50,358 bases of DNA from Oscillospiraceae bacterium (lineage in GTDB: Bacteria > Bacillota > Clostridia > Oscillospirales > Oscillospiraceae). The stretch lies in the NCBI GenBank assembly GCA_017545165.1, contig JAFWQQ010000035.1, forward strand, positions 1-50,358, read 5' to 3'. Under the pieces are notes generated by a model, which was not told the origin of the DNA, ran no database searches, and saw only the letters and a list, made by a program, of their open reading frames with translations. The translations under genes and the position numbers were made by a program. The first letter of the stretch is position 1. Each line of letters begins with the position of its first letter. Below are positions 1-8,695 of the stretch, piece by piece.

Positions 1-137
1 GAGACTCGTACAAGCAGGATACTACAGCATCCTTGACCGGTACGAGTCTCTGCACTTATGCGGTTGAACCGCCGTGTACGGAACCGTACGCACGGTGGTG
101 TGAGAGGTCGGGGCCTACTCAGCCCCTCCTACTCGAT
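1..137 (+). mobile_element. Group II intron, 3' end (domains IV end, V and VI)
   Basis: An 11-bp inverted repeat (1-11 with 40-50) is followed by a domain V hairpin. ACCGCCGTG (68-76) pairs with CACGGTGGT (91-99), then a two-base CG bulge (89-90), then TACG (77-80) pairs with CGTA (85-88) around a GAAC tetraloop. Domain VI follows: GAG/AGG (102-107) pairs with CCT (128-130) and CTC (132-134), leaving A131 bulged as the branch-point adenosine, about seven bases before the 3' splice site near 137. The text at 102-112 (TGAGAGGTCGGGG region) is the familiar bacterial intron 3' signature. No reverse transcriptase frame is inside the window, so any intron-encoded protein lies to the left. Intron class is not assigned. 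Confidence 0.85.
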
Positions 138-150
138 TAAATCTGTCTTA

Positions 151-2193
151 TCATTCCGAATTCCGAATTCCGCATTCCGAATTGGACATAAACCATACCG
201 GCTCGTCCTCCGGCAGGCAGGGGACGGTGACGAGCATGCCGCCCGGGAAGGGCTCGCCCTCGCCGCGAAGCAGCCAGCCGCTTTCGTCCCGGGGAAGCAG
301 AACGGTAACTTTCTTTGCGCCCCGATCGAATACCGGGCAGGCCAGGATCGAGTCCCCGCAGAAGAAGCAGTCGCTCTCGCAGTCGTAGTCCGGCTCCCGG
401 AGGAAGACGGGATAGATCAGCGGCTCGTTCCGCAGCCGCTTCCGTTCATATTCGCTCTGCAGATAGGGCAGCAGCCGCTCCCGCAGGGCGAAGAGGCGGC
501 CCACGGCCTCCATGCGGTCCGGGTAGAGCCAGGGCATATTGCTCTCTTGTCCAGGCTTCCAGGAGTGGAGCACGAAGCGGGGGGTGAACACGCCGTATTG
601 CAGCCAGCGCAGGAAGAGCTCCCGGTCGGGCTGAGGCCCAGCGAAGCCGCCGATATCCGCGCCGAAGAAGGAGAAGCCCGTCAGCGCCATGGTCATGGCC
701 TGGTAATGATTATAGCGCAGGTCCCGGAAATCCGTCAGGTTGTCCCCGGTCCAGGTGGTGGCGACCCGCTGGGTACCAGCTATGGCGCAGCGGGAGACAT
801 GAAGCGGAACATCGTCCTCCAAGCAGGCTTCCCGGCAGGCCTCCCGGCTGGCCCGGGCCATGAGATAGGAGAAGAGAGGCCGGATGCGCCGTGCGGGCAG
901 CTCCAGTCCGAAGCCGTCGGCCAGCACATCGGCGTCAAAGACGTCGTACTCGTTGTTGTCGTTCCAGATGTTCCGATAGCCCTTCTCCGCCAGCTGCTCC
1001 CGGACACTGCGCTTCCAGAAGGCATAGGCCTCCGGCTTGGTAAAATCCAGATAGGCCGCCATGCCGCCCCAGAAGGGGAAGAGGGCCGGGCTCCCATCGG
1101 CGTAGTGGAGAAACAGGCCCTTCTCCGCAAGCTCCGGGAACAGGGGATGATCGGTCAAAAAGGCGGGCTTCACGTTGGGCAGCAGCTCCATGCCGTTTTC
1201 CCGGAAAAAGTCCGCCAGAACCTCCGGCGAGGGGATCTTGTCCCGGTTCCAGTGGAACACGCAGCGCCGGTCCCCGATCTGGGTATAGCCGCTGGAGAGA
1301 TAGAAGCCTCCGGCCCGGATGCCCTCCTCCCGGCACTTATCCACAAAGCCCCGGAGCCTTGCGTCGGCGTCCGGCGCGTCGGTGTACTCCATGGTGCTGC
1401 CGCAGTAGCGAAAGGCCCAGTCCGGCACGGCCGCGGCCCCGCCGCAGAGGGCGGTGAAGCTGCGCAGGATCTCCAGGGGGCTGCCCAGAAAGAGATAGAA
1501 GACCAGATTCTCTTCCTCCAGACGGATGGATGTGAAGGGCTCAAAATAATTGTCGTGCTCCCGGCCGAAGTCCACCCGGCCGTTTGCGTAGCTGTCGTAA
1601 TACAGCCCGTAGGACCCGGCGCTGTTTTCGCAAATGTAAAAGGGGATCTGCTTGTAGAGCGGGTCGCTGCTCTGGGCCCGGAAGCCCATGGAGTCCGTGG
1701 CGGCCAGGGTGAAGCTCCGTCCGGCCTTGTTCACCGGACCGCTTTTGTCCCCCAGGCCGAAGATCCGTTCGCCAGGTTCCCGGCGGGTATAGTGGACCGA
1801 GCCGTCCCCCAGCTCCCCGGCGAAATTATAGGCAAGGCCCGAGCGGTCGGCGTAGAGGATACCTTTTTCGCTGCGCGCCGTGATGCGGAAGTTTTTCTTT
1901 TCCACGGTGAAATCCACGCCGGAAAGGGTAAAGCGCAGCGACTCCTCGTCCTCCGAGACTTCCGGTTCCGTCATCTTCAGCCCCTCGATGGAGAGCTTGT
2001 CCCGGCCCTCCAGGGGACAGTCCCCCGGCAGGGGCCAGACGCTCCAGGTGGGGACCAGCGGCACATCGTCCCGGATCAAGGCCACGCGCAGCATATTTTC
2101 ACAGAAATCCAGCCGCATGGTGACCCCGTCCGCCCAATAGCTGCGCATGGTGGGGGAGGCTTCGCACAAAGCAAAGCGATGGTCGTATTTCAT
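151..2193 (-). CDS. Glycoside hydrolase family 31 (alpha-glucosidase/alpha-xylosidase type)
   Basis: A 680-residue cytoplasmic enzyme with no signal peptide, expected to release terminal alpha-linked sugars by a retaining mechanism. The GH31 nucleophile motif WNDNNEY places the catalytic Asp at residue 412, and WTGDN gives the acid/base Asp at 484. The stretches GFSFFGADIGGF and RFVLHSW complete the barrel active site. The N-terminal 200 residues match the GH31 beta-sandwich that precedes the barrel. The start at 2193 is chosen because AAAGGAG lies just upstream and the ATG overlaps the TGA of the esterase (ATGA), indicating coupled translation. The frame is open upstream to 2316, but that part lies inside the esterase gene. 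The last residues (NSECGIRNSE) come from a 7-bp repeat, so the original C-terminus may have been altered. Substrate cannot be read from sequence. Confidence 0.9.
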   Translation of the reverse strand: MKYDHRFALCEASPTMRSYWADGVTMRLDFCENMLRVALIRDDVPLVPTWSVWPLPGDCPLEGRDKLSIEGLKMTEPEVSEDEESLRFTLSGVDFTVEKKNFRITARSEKGILYADRSGLAYNFAGELGDGSVHYTRREPGERIFGLGDKSGPVNKAGRSFTLAATDSMGFRAQSSDPLYKQIPFYICENSAGSYGLYYDSYANGRVDFGREHDNYFEPFTSIRLEEENLVFYLFLGSPLEILRSFTALCGGAAAVPDWAFRYCGSTMEYTDAPDADARLRGFVDKCREEGIRAGGFYLSSGYTQIGDRRCVFHWNRDKIPSPEVLADFFRENGMELLPNVKPAFLTDHPLFPELAEKGLFLHYADGSPALFPFWGGMAAYLDFTKPEAYAFWKRSVREQLAEKGYRNIWNDNNEYDVFDADVLADGFGLELPARRIRPLFSYLMARASREACREACLEDDVPLHVSRCAIAGTQRVATTWTGDNLTDFRDLRYNHYQAMTMALTGFSFFGADIGGFAGPQPDRELFLRWLQYGVFTPRFVLHSWKPGQESNMPWLYPDRMEAVGRLFALRERLLPYLQSEYERKRLRNEPLIYPVFLREPDYDCESDCFFCGDSILACPVFDRGAKKVTVLLPRDESGWLLRGEGEPFPGGMLVTVPCLPEDEPVWFMSNSECGIRNSE
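153..183. repeat. Tandem 7-bp repeat (ATTCCGA)
   Basis: Four head-to-tail copies of ATTCCGA (third copy ATTCCGC) plus a partial fifth. It lies between the intron end and the GH31 gene and supplies that gene's last ten or so codons and its stop. Similar 7-bp-period runs occur near 13508-13528, 45080-45100 and 45446-45466. Confidence 0.85.
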
Positions 2194-3548
2194 CCCTTGG
2201 GATCTCCTTTGGTGAGCATGTTGAGGGAGAGCTTTCCGTAGTTCACATGGCCCATGGCCGTGCCCTTGGGTCCGATCCGCAGCGCCCTGGCATGATGCTT
2301 CGTCGCCGGTTTCCACAGGGGCAGCCCAGGCCCGTTGGGGTCGCCGCTGCGGGCAAAGTTAGCCAGATAGTCCGCCAGCTGGGCGGCGGCCTCATAGTCT
2401 CGCGCTCCGTAAGGCCGCCAGCTGCCGGCCAGGCTCTCGAACACATAGCGCAGGTCGCTGGAATGAAAGGCTCGGTTGTCGTCCCCCGGGGCGTCCAGGT
2501 CGAAGTAATAGACGTAGGCGCCGTTGGCTTTCGCATAGCGGTTGCCGATGAAGGCCATCACCGGGGCGTACATGTCGTTGTTGGTGTAGCCGATCCAATA
2601 GTCCAGGGGCAGGGGAGAGCGGATCAGCTTGTCGATGGGCGCGGGGATCAGCTTGCCGTCGATCACCGGCATGGTGTTGTAGATCCCGTCCTTGCGCTTG
2701 GCACGGATCTTCTCCACCGCGTCAAAGAGCGTGTCCAGGGAGACGGCCTTCAGCTCCTCCAGGGACGCGCAGCCCGCCTCCCGCATATAGTCCAGCCAAT
2801 AAGCCCGGGTGTCCGCCGCGGGCTTGGGAAGGGCGAATTTGGGGAACATCCCGCCGCCGGACAGCATGGCCGCCCGCCGGAAAAGCCCGGCGTTTTCAGC
2901 ATTCAGACACAAATACTGGATGGAGATGGCCCCGGCGCTCTGACCCAGGAGCGTGAGGTTCTCCGGATCGCCGCCGAAGTCGGCGATGTGGGCCTTCACC
3001 CAGCGAATGGCGCAAAGCTGATCGTCCAGGCCGAAGTTCCCGTCCCGGCCATAGCGCTTCTGAATCTCCTCGTGGGTCAGATAGCCCAGGGGGCCAACCC
3101 GGTAATTGGCGAAAACCGTCACGATTCCCCGGGAGGCCAGGCCCTCCCCGTCAAAGGGGTCCTCGCAGTTGATGCCGGAGTCGAAGCCGCCGCCGTGAAA
3201 GAAGAGGATCACGGGGCAGTTTTCGGCTCCTTTCGGCGTGAAGATATTGAGATTCAGGCAGTCCTCGCTGTAGTGAAACTCGCTGCCCTCCCGGTACTCC
3301 TTGAAGTAGAAATGTCGGGTGGGATGCTCAAGATGCTCGTGCCAGCCCCGGTTCTGGGGGCAGGCGTCCCCGGGCTTCGCGGCGTCCAGCACGTCCTCCC
3401 AGTGCTCCGCAAGATCGGCATAGGCAAAGCGCTCCGCCCGAGCGAAGGGGACGCCCAGAAATTCCAGGCAGCGCTCCCGCTCGTTTCCCATCAGCTCCCC
3501 GCAGGCGGTGCTGCGTCTGACGGAGCCGAGGATCTTCTTTTTCAGCAT
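2190..3548 (-). CDS. Type B carboxylesterase (para-nitrobenzyl esterase family)
   Basis: A 452-residue alpha/beta-hydrolase of the carboxylesterase/lipase family that hydrolyses carboxylic esters. The nucleophile elbow GQSAG puts the catalytic Ser at residue 204. The oxyanion-hole segment FFHGGGFDSG and the type B motif EDCLNLNIFTP are present. The C-terminal catalytic His is likely residue 362 in FHSSDLRYVFE. There is no signal peptide, so it should act in the cytoplasm. It is the first gene of a two-gene unit with the GH31 enzyme, which suggests removal of acyl groups from a decorated glycan or glycoside before alpha-glycosidase action (inference). It is somewhat shorter than many family members. 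A promoter lies at 3569-3597. Confidence 0.88.
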   Translation of the reverse strand: MLKKKILGSVRRSTACGELMGNERERCLEFLGVPFARAERFAYADLAEHWEDVLDAAKPGDACPQNRGWHEHLEHPTRHFYFKEYREGSEFHYSEDCLNLNIFTPKGAENCPVILFFHGGGFDSGINCEDPFDGEGLASRGIVTVFANYRVGPLGYLTHEEIQKRYGRDGNFGLDDQLCAIRWVKAHIADFGGDPENLTLLGQSAGAISIQYLCLNAENAGLFRRAAMLSGGGMFPKFALPKPAADTRAYWLDYMREAGCASLEELKAVSLDTLFDAVEKIRAKRKDGIYNTMPVIDGKLIPAPIDKLIRSPLPLDYWIGYTNNDMYAPVMAFIGNRYAKANGAYVYYFDLDAPGDDNRAFHSSDLRYVFESLAGSWRPYGARDYEAAAQLADYLANFARSGDPNGPGLPLWKPATKHHARALRIGPKGTAMGHVNYGKLSLNMLTKGDPKG

Positions 3549-3568
3549 GCTATCACCCTCTTTTCTTC

Positions 3569-3597
3569 AGTATAGCAGAAGCCGCCTCCCTTTTCCA
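3569..3597 (-). promoter_or_regulatory. Candidate promoter for the esterase-GH31 operon
   Basis: On the minus strand a -10 TATACT (3574-3569) follows a weaker -35 TGGAAA (3597-3592) with a 17-bp spacer. It lies 20 bases upstream of the esterase start. Confidence 0.5.
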
Positions 3598-3631
3598 CCG
3601 CTTTTCACGGCTTTTCCGCGCTTTTTCCTCG
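3590..3631. repeat. Four helically phased CTTTTCC repeats
   Basis: Copies begin at 3590, 3601, 3611 and 3621 (CTTTTCCACCG, CTTTTCACGG, CTTTTCCGCG, CTTTTTCCTCG). The 10-11 bp period puts them on one face of the helix. The first overlaps the esterase -35. They sit in the divergent esterase/uvrB interval and may be regulator binding sites. Confidence 0.6.
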
Positions 3632-3652
3632 CAAAGAAAAGCTGCGTTTATC

Positions 3653-3681
3653 TTGTGTTTTGCATTTGTACGTGGTACAAT
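3653..3681 (+). promoter_or_regulatory. uvrB promoter with overlapping palindrome (candidate SOS operator)
   Basis: TTGTGT (3653-3658), a 17-bp spacer and TACAAT (3676-3681) form a sigma-A type promoter. The perfect palindrome TTGTAC-GTG-GTACAA (3666-3680) covers the spacer end and the -10. uvrB is a common LexA target, so this is a candidate LexA site, but the motif is not one I can match to a known clostridial LexA consensus. Confidence 0.6.
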
Positions 3682-3710
3682 ATCATGAAAAAAACTGTGC
3701 GGAGAAAACG

Positions 3711-5675
3711 ATGGATACTTTCAAGCTCGTCTCGAATTATCGGCCTACCGGCGATCAGCCGGAGGCCATTGACGACCTGGTCCAGGGCCTGGAAAACGGC
3801 CTGGAGGAGCAGGTGCTGCTGGGCGTCACCGGCTCGGGCAAGACCTTCACCATGGCAAACGTCATCGCCCGGCTGAACCGTCCCACCCTGGTGCTGGCCC
3901 ACAACAAGACCCTGGCGGCCCAGCTCTGCAGCGAGTTCAAGGAGTTTTTCCCGGAAAACGCGGTGGAGTACTTCGTCAGCTATTACGACTACTATCAGCC
4001 CGAGGCCTATATCCCCCATACGGACACCTATATTGAGAAGGACGCCTCCATCAACGACGAGATCGAGCGCCTGCGCCACAGCGCCACCTCCAGCCTCTTC
4101 GAGCGGCGGGACGTGATCGTGGTGGCCTCCGTCTCCTGCATTTATGGCCTGGGGGATCCCATCGACTACGCCAACATGGTCATCTCCCTGCGCCCAGGTC
4201 AGACCCGGAATTTCGACGAGCTGCTGCGCAAGCTCATCGAGATCCGCTACGAGCGCAATGACATCGCCTTTGAGCGCAACAAGTTCCGGGTCCGGGGAGA
4301 TACGGTGGAGATATTCCCGGCCTACGCCAACGACAGGGCCATCCGGGTGGAGTTTTTCGGGGACGAGATCGACCGGATCAGCGAGATCAACGTGGTCACC
4401 GGCGCACCCACCCGGGTGCTGAACCATGTGGCCATCTATCCGGCCAGCCACTACGTGACCACGAAAGAGAAGATGGCCGCCGCCATCCAGCGGATCCGGG
4501 CCGAGTGCGACGAGCGGGTGGCCTGGTTCGAGGCCAACAACAAGCTGCTGGAAGCCCAGCGCATCCGCCAGCGCACGGATTACGACATTGAGATGATGCA
4601 GGAGCTGGGCTACTGCTCCGGGATCGAAAACTATTCCCGGGTCATCTCCAACCGGGCGCCGGGGAGCCCTCCCATGACCCTGCTGGACTATTTCCCCAAG
4701 GACTTCCTGCTCTTTGTGGATGAGAGCCATGTGACCCTGCCCCAGGTGCGGGCCATGTACCGGGGAGATCGTGCAAGAAAGGAATCCCTGGTGGACTTCG
4801 GATTCCGTCTCCCTTCCGCCTTTGACAACCGGCCTTTGAAATTTGACGAGTTCACCCAGCGCATCCACCAGCGGGTCTATGTCTCCGCCACGCCGGGAGA
4901 CTATGAGAAGGAGCGGGCCGGTCAGGTGGTGGAGCAGATCATCCGACCCACGGGCCTGCTGGACCCGGAGATCTTCGTGCGGCCCGTGGAGGGGCAGATC
5001 GACGATCTCATCGGCGCCATCAACGAGAAGATCGAAAAGGGCCAGCGGGTGCTGGTCACGACCCTGACGAAAAAAATGGCGGAGGATCTGACAAGCTTCC
5101 TCATGAACGTGGGGATCCGCTGCCGCTACATGCACCACGATATCGGCACCATCGAGCGCATGGAGATCATCCGGGACCTGCGCCTGTGCGAGTTCGACGT
5201 GCTGGTGGGCATCAACCTCCTGCGGGAGGGTCTGGACATCCCGGAGGTGGGCCTGGTGGCCATCCTGGACGCGGACAAGGAGGGCTTCCTCCGCAGCGAG
5301 CGGAGCCTGATCCAGACCGTGGGCCGGGCCGCCCGGAACGCGGAGAGCTACGTGATCATGTACGCCGATACGATCACCCCCTCCATGCGGGCTTGTATCG
5401 ACGAGACCAACCGCCGCCGGGCCAAGCAGATGGCCTACAATGATGCCCACGGCATCGTGCCGAAGACCATCATCAAGAGCGTGCGGGACCTGATCGAGAT
5501 CTCCTCCGCGCCGGAGGCCTCGGCCAAGGCCCACGGCGTCAAGATGACCGAGCGGGAGCGGAAGGAGCTCATCGCGGAGCTGGAGAGCAAGATGCGCAAG
5601 GCGGCCCAGATGCTGGAATACGAGATCGCGGCCCAATTGCGGGACGAGATCATTCGCCTGCGGGGCGAGAACTGA
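3711..5675 (+). CDS. uvrB: UvrABC excision nuclease subunit B
   Basis: A 654-residue damage-recognition helicase of nucleotide excision repair. It is loaded by UvrA, opens DNA at the lesion and recruits UvrC. Walker A is GVTGSGKT near the N-terminus. The beta-hairpin segment [12 protein letters not shown], the helicase block [19 protein letters not shown], motif VI (QTVGRAARN) and the C-terminal UVR domain that contacts UvrC ([15 protein letters not shown]) are all present. Length is normal for the family. The ATG at 3711 is chosen because GGAGAAAACG precedes it and the protein then begins [10 protein letters not shown]; the open frame upstream to 3660 overlaps the promoter. It heads a run with polA, rimI, tsaD and radC. 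uvrA and uvrC are not in the window. Confidence 0.98.
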   Translation: MDTFKLVSNYRPTGDQPEAIDDLVQGLENGLEEQVLLGVTGSGKTFTMANVIARLNRPTLVLAHNKTLAAQLCSEFKEFFPENAVEYFVSYYDYYQPEAYIPHTDTYIEKDASINDEIERLRHSATSSLFERRDVIVVASVSCIYGLGDPIDYANMVISLRPGQTRNFDELLRKLIEIRYERNDIAFERNKFRVRGDTVEIFPAYANDRAIRVEFFGDEIDRISEINVVTGAPTRVLNHVAIYPASHYVTTKEKMAAAIQRIRAECDERVAWFEANNKLLEAQRIRQRTDYDIEMMQELGYCSGIENYSRVISNRAPGSPPMTLLDYFPKDFLLFVDESHVTLPQVRAMYRGDRARKESLVDFGFRLPSAFDNRPLKFDEFTQRIHQRVYVSATPGDYEKERAGQVVEQIIRPTGLLDPEIFVRPVEGQIDDLIGAINEKIEKGQRVLVTTLTKKMAEDLTSFLMNVGIRCRYMHHDIGTIERMEIIRDLRLCEFDVLVGINLLREGLDIPEVGLVAILDADKEGFLRSERSLIQTVGRAARNAESYVIMYADTITPSMRACIDETNRRRAKQMAYNDAHGIVPKTIIKSVRDLIEISSAPEASAKAHGVKMTERERKELIAELESKMRKAAQMLEYEIAAQLRDEIIRLRGEN

Positions 5676-5684
5676 GGTGTTTGC

Positions 5685-8240
5685 ATGAAACTGATGATTT
5701 TGGACGGCAACAGCATCGTGAACCGGGCCTTCTTCGGTATCCGGCTGCTGACCGCGCCGGACGGGACGCCTACCAACGCCCTGTACGGCTTTCTCGCCAT
5801 TCTCCAGCGCCTGCTGGAGGAGCAGAAGCCGGACGCTCTCTGTGTGAGCTTTGACCTGAAGGCCCCCACCTTCCGGCATAAGGCCTATGACGCCTACAAG
5901 GCCAAGCGTGCCGCCATGCCCGAGGAGCTGGCGGTGCAGATGCCCCTGCTGAAGGAGCTGCTGGACGATATGGGCGTGCGACGCTACGAGCTGGAGGGCT
6001 TTGAAGCGGACGACATTCTGGGCACTGCGGCCCGGATTTGCGAGGAAAAGGGCTGGGACTGCGTCATCGTCACCGGTGACAAGGACAGTCTGCAGCTTGT
6101 CAGCGACAGGACCAGCGTCTGCAACGTAAAGACCCGCATGGGCCAGACCGAGACCATTCTGTACACCCCGGAGGTCTTTGAGAACGAGTACGGCTTTGCT
6201 CCGGCGAAAATGGTGGATTTGAAAGCCCTCATGGGCGACAGCTCGGACAATATCCCGGGCGTCCCCGGCATCGGGGAAAAGACGGCCCTGGACCTGCTGC
6301 ACCGCTACGGCAGCCTGGACGGGATCTATGCGCATCTGGACGCCCTGGATGTGAAGGAGGGCGTGAGGAAAAAGCTGCGGGAAGGGGAGCAGAGCGCCAG
6401 GACTTCCTTCTGGCTCGCGACCATCCTGCGTGAAGTGCCTCTGGACTTCCGCCCGGAAGAAAACCTGTGGGACAGGAACTACACGCCCGCCCTCTACGGC
6501 CTGATGCAGCGCCTGGGCTTTGCCCGCTTCATCGAGAAGTGGGGCCTGGAGCCCACGGCGGAAGAGAGCGTACAGCAGGAGAGCGCGGCGCTGCCCCGGG
6601 TGGAGCTGGACGAGGCGTCTGCCCTGGACCTGACCGGGAAGCTGGGGCAGATGGGCACGATCGCAGTCTATCCCCTGGACGGGCTGGACCGGCTGGAGCT
6701 CTGCGACGGCAAAACCGTCTACACCGCCGCCTGGACCGGCTGCGGCGACGCCTACAATACGCTGCTGCGGGCGCTGTTTCGCAGGGAGATCCCCAAGCTC
6801 GGCCACGACCTGAAGGATCTGATGGGCCTGCTGCTGAGGGAAAAGCTGCCCCTGGAGGGCTTCGTGTTCGATACGGCGCTGGCGGGTTATCTGCTGGAGG
6901 CCACCTCCGGAAGTTTTGCCCCGGAAAAGCTCAGCATGCGCTATCTGGGCGCGGAAATGCACGGCGCCGAGGCCGTCTGGAAGCTGCGGGATCCCCTGGA
7001 GCAGAAGCTCCGGGAGCTGGACATGAGCTGGCTCTATGAAAACGCGGAGCTGCCCCTCTGCGCAGTCCTGGCAAGGATGGAGCAGAGCGGCTTTCTGGTG
7101 GATCGCAAGGCCCTCTCCGATTTCGGGGACAGTCTGAACGCCGGCATCGCCGCCCTGCAGGAGAGCATCTGGCAGGCTGCGGGGCACGAGTTCAACATCC
7201 AGTCCCCCAAGCAGCTGGGCACGGTCCTATTCGAGGAGCTGATGCTGCCCTCCGGCAAGAAGACCAAGACCGGCTGGAGCACCAATGCCGACGTGCTGGA
7301 CAAGCTCCGGGGCAAGCACCCCATCGTGAACCAGGTCCTGGAGTACCGGGAGCTGACCAAGCTGAAATCCACCTATGCCGACGGGCTTTTGAAGGTCATC
7401 GACGCCGACGGGCGCATCCACACCAACTTCCAGATGACCGTCACCGATACCGGCCGCCTCTCCTCCCGGGAGCCGAACCTGCAGAACATCCCCATCCGCA
7501 AGAAGCTGGGGGGCCAGATCCGGAACATGTTCGTGGCCGCCCCCGGCAAGGTGCTGGTGGACGCGGACTACAGCCAGATCGAGCTTAGGCTCCTGGCCCA
7601 CATCTCCGGAGACGAGGCCATGCGGGAGGCCTTCCTCAGCGGGGAGGACTTCCACGCCGTCACCGCCTCCAAGGTCTTCAACGTCCCCCTGGCGGAGGTG
7701 AGCCACACCCTGCGCAGCCGGGCCAAGGCGGTGAACTTCGGCATCGTCTACGGCATCTCCGCCTTCTCCCTGAGTCAGGATATCGGGGTCTTCCCCAACG
7801 AGGCCAAGGCATATATGGAGGCCTATCTGGAAAAGTATCACGGCGTGCGGGACTATATGAAGCACGTGGTGGCCGAGGCCAAGGAGAAGGGCTACGTCTC
7901 CACGATCTACGGCCGCCGGCGGGAGCTGCCCGAGCTCAAGAGCAGCAACTTCAACCTCCGCTCCTTCGGCGAGCGGGTAGCCCTGAACATGCCCATCCAG
8001 GGCACGGCGGCGGACATCATGAAGCTGGCCATGGTCCATGTGGACGAGCGCCTGCGGAGGGAAAACCTGGAAGCAAAACTTCTGCTGCAGGTCCACGACG
8101 AGCTGATCGTGGAGTGCCCGACGGAAGAGACCGAGGCGGTGAGCCGGATCCTGAAGGAGGAGATGGAGAATGCCGCGTCCCTCTCCGTGCCGCTGACCGT
8201 GGAGGTCCAGAGCGGCCATAGCTGGGGGGAGGCGCACTGA
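5685..8240 (+). CDS. polA: DNA polymerase I
   Basis: An 851-residue repair and Okazaki-fragment polymerase. Domains in order: a 5'-3' exonuclease (about 1-290, with FEADDILGT and GDSSDNIPGVPGIG), a central region (about 310-460) that keeps the 3'-5' exonuclease fold but lacks clear DEDD metal ligands, so proofreading is probably absent, and the polymerase domain (about 465-851). Catalytic aspartates are D628 in DYSQIELR and D805 in VHDELIVE. The O-helix RSRAKAVNFGIVYG is intact. The gene starts ten bases after the uvrB stop with GAGGTG upstream, so the two are probably co-transcribed. Inactive proofreading domains are common in Firmicutes PolA. Confidence 0.97.
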   Translation: MKLMILDGNSIVNRAFFGIRLLTAPDGTPTNALYGFLAILQRLLEEQKPDALCVSFDLKAPTFRHKAYDAYKAKRAAMPEELAVQMPLLKELLDDMGVRRYELEGFEADDILGTAARICEEKGWDCVIVTGDKDSLQLVSDRTSVCNVKTRMGQTETILYTPEVFENEYGFAPAKMVDLKALMGDSSDNIPGVPGIGEKTALDLLHRYGSLDGIYAHLDALDVKEGVRKKLREGEQSARTSFWLATILREVPLDFRPEENLWDRNYTPALYGLMQRLGFARFIEKWGLEPTAEESVQQESAALPRVELDEASALDLTGKLGQMGTIAVYPLDGLDRLELCDGKTVYTAAWTGCGDAYNTLLRALFRREIPKLGHDLKDLMGLLLREKLPLEGFVFDTALAGYLLEATSGSFAPEKLSMRYLGAEMHGAEAVWKLRDPLEQKLRELDMSWLYENAELPLCAVLARMEQSGFLVDRKALSDFGDSLNAGIAALQESIWQAAGHEFNIQSPKQLGTVLFEELMLPSGKKTKTGWSTNADVLDKLRGKHPIVNQVLEYRELTKLKSTYADGLLKVIDADGRIHTNFQMTVTDTGRLSSREPNLQNIPIRKKLGGQIRNMFVAAPGKVLVDADYSQIELRLLAHISGDEAMREAFLSGEDFHAVTASKVFNVPLAEVSHTLRSRAKAVNFGIVYGISAFSLSQDIGVFPNEAKAYMEAYLEKYHGVRDYMKHVVAEAKEKGYVSTIYGRRRELPELKSSNFNLRSFGERVALNMPIQGTAADIMKLAMVHVDERLRRENLEAKLLLQVHDELIVECPTEETEAVSRILKEEMENAASLSVPLTVEVQSGHSWGEAH

Positions 8241-8686
8241 TGTCCATGCGGATCGTAAACGCTTCGCCCCGGCATCTTGTGGCGCTGGAAGCCTTGGAAA
8301 AGCGCTGTTTTTCCTTGCCCTGGACGGAAGAGATGCTGCTTGGCCAGCTGCCGGATGACAGCCACGAGTTCCTTGCGGCGGAATCGGAGACCGGCGAACT
8401 GCTGGGCTATGTGGGCATGATGACGGTCCTCGACGAGGGCTACATCTCCAACGTGGCCGTCTCCCCGGAGCACCGGCGGCAGGGGATCGCAGACGCGTTG
8501 ATTCATGCGCTGCTGGAGCGCGCCTCGCTGCGGGAGCTGAGCTTTGTGACCCTGGAGGTCCGGGAGCACAACGCCCCCGCCATCGCCCTCTACCGCAAAC
8601 ACGGCTTTTCCCCGGTGGGGCTGCGGAAAAACTACTACGAGGCCCCGGTGGAAAACGCCATTCTGATGACGAAATACTTGAAATGA
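8240..8686 (+). CDS. rimI: Ribosomal protein S18-alanine N-acetyltransferase (GNAT family)
   Basis: A 148-residue GNAT acetyltransferase. Motif A (ISNVAVSPEHRRQGIADALI) holds the acetyl-CoA pyrophosphate-binding RRQGIA. The C-terminal ALYRKHGFSPVGLRKNYY is typical of RimI. The ATG at 8240 overlaps the polA stop (TGATG); a second ATG at 8246 is an alternative start. It sits directly before tsaD, the usual tsaB-rimI-tsaD neighbourhood, but no tsaB is present here. The S18 substrate is assigned from family and context. Some RimI homologues also acetylate other N-termini. Confidence 0.88.
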   Translation: MSMRIVNASPRHLVALEALEKRCFSLPWTEEMLLGQLPDDSHEFLAAESETGELLGYVGMMTVLDEGYISNVAVSPEHRRQGIADALIHALLERASLRELSFVTLEVREHNAPAIALYRKHGFSPVGLRKNYYEAPVENAILMTKYLK

Positions 8687-8695
8687 GGTACGGCA

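Noticed and set aside
3648-7187. Minus-strand open frame of 1179 codons opposite uvrB and polA
   Set aside because: Same reason: the mirror of GC-rich codon use. The plus-strand proteins are certain.
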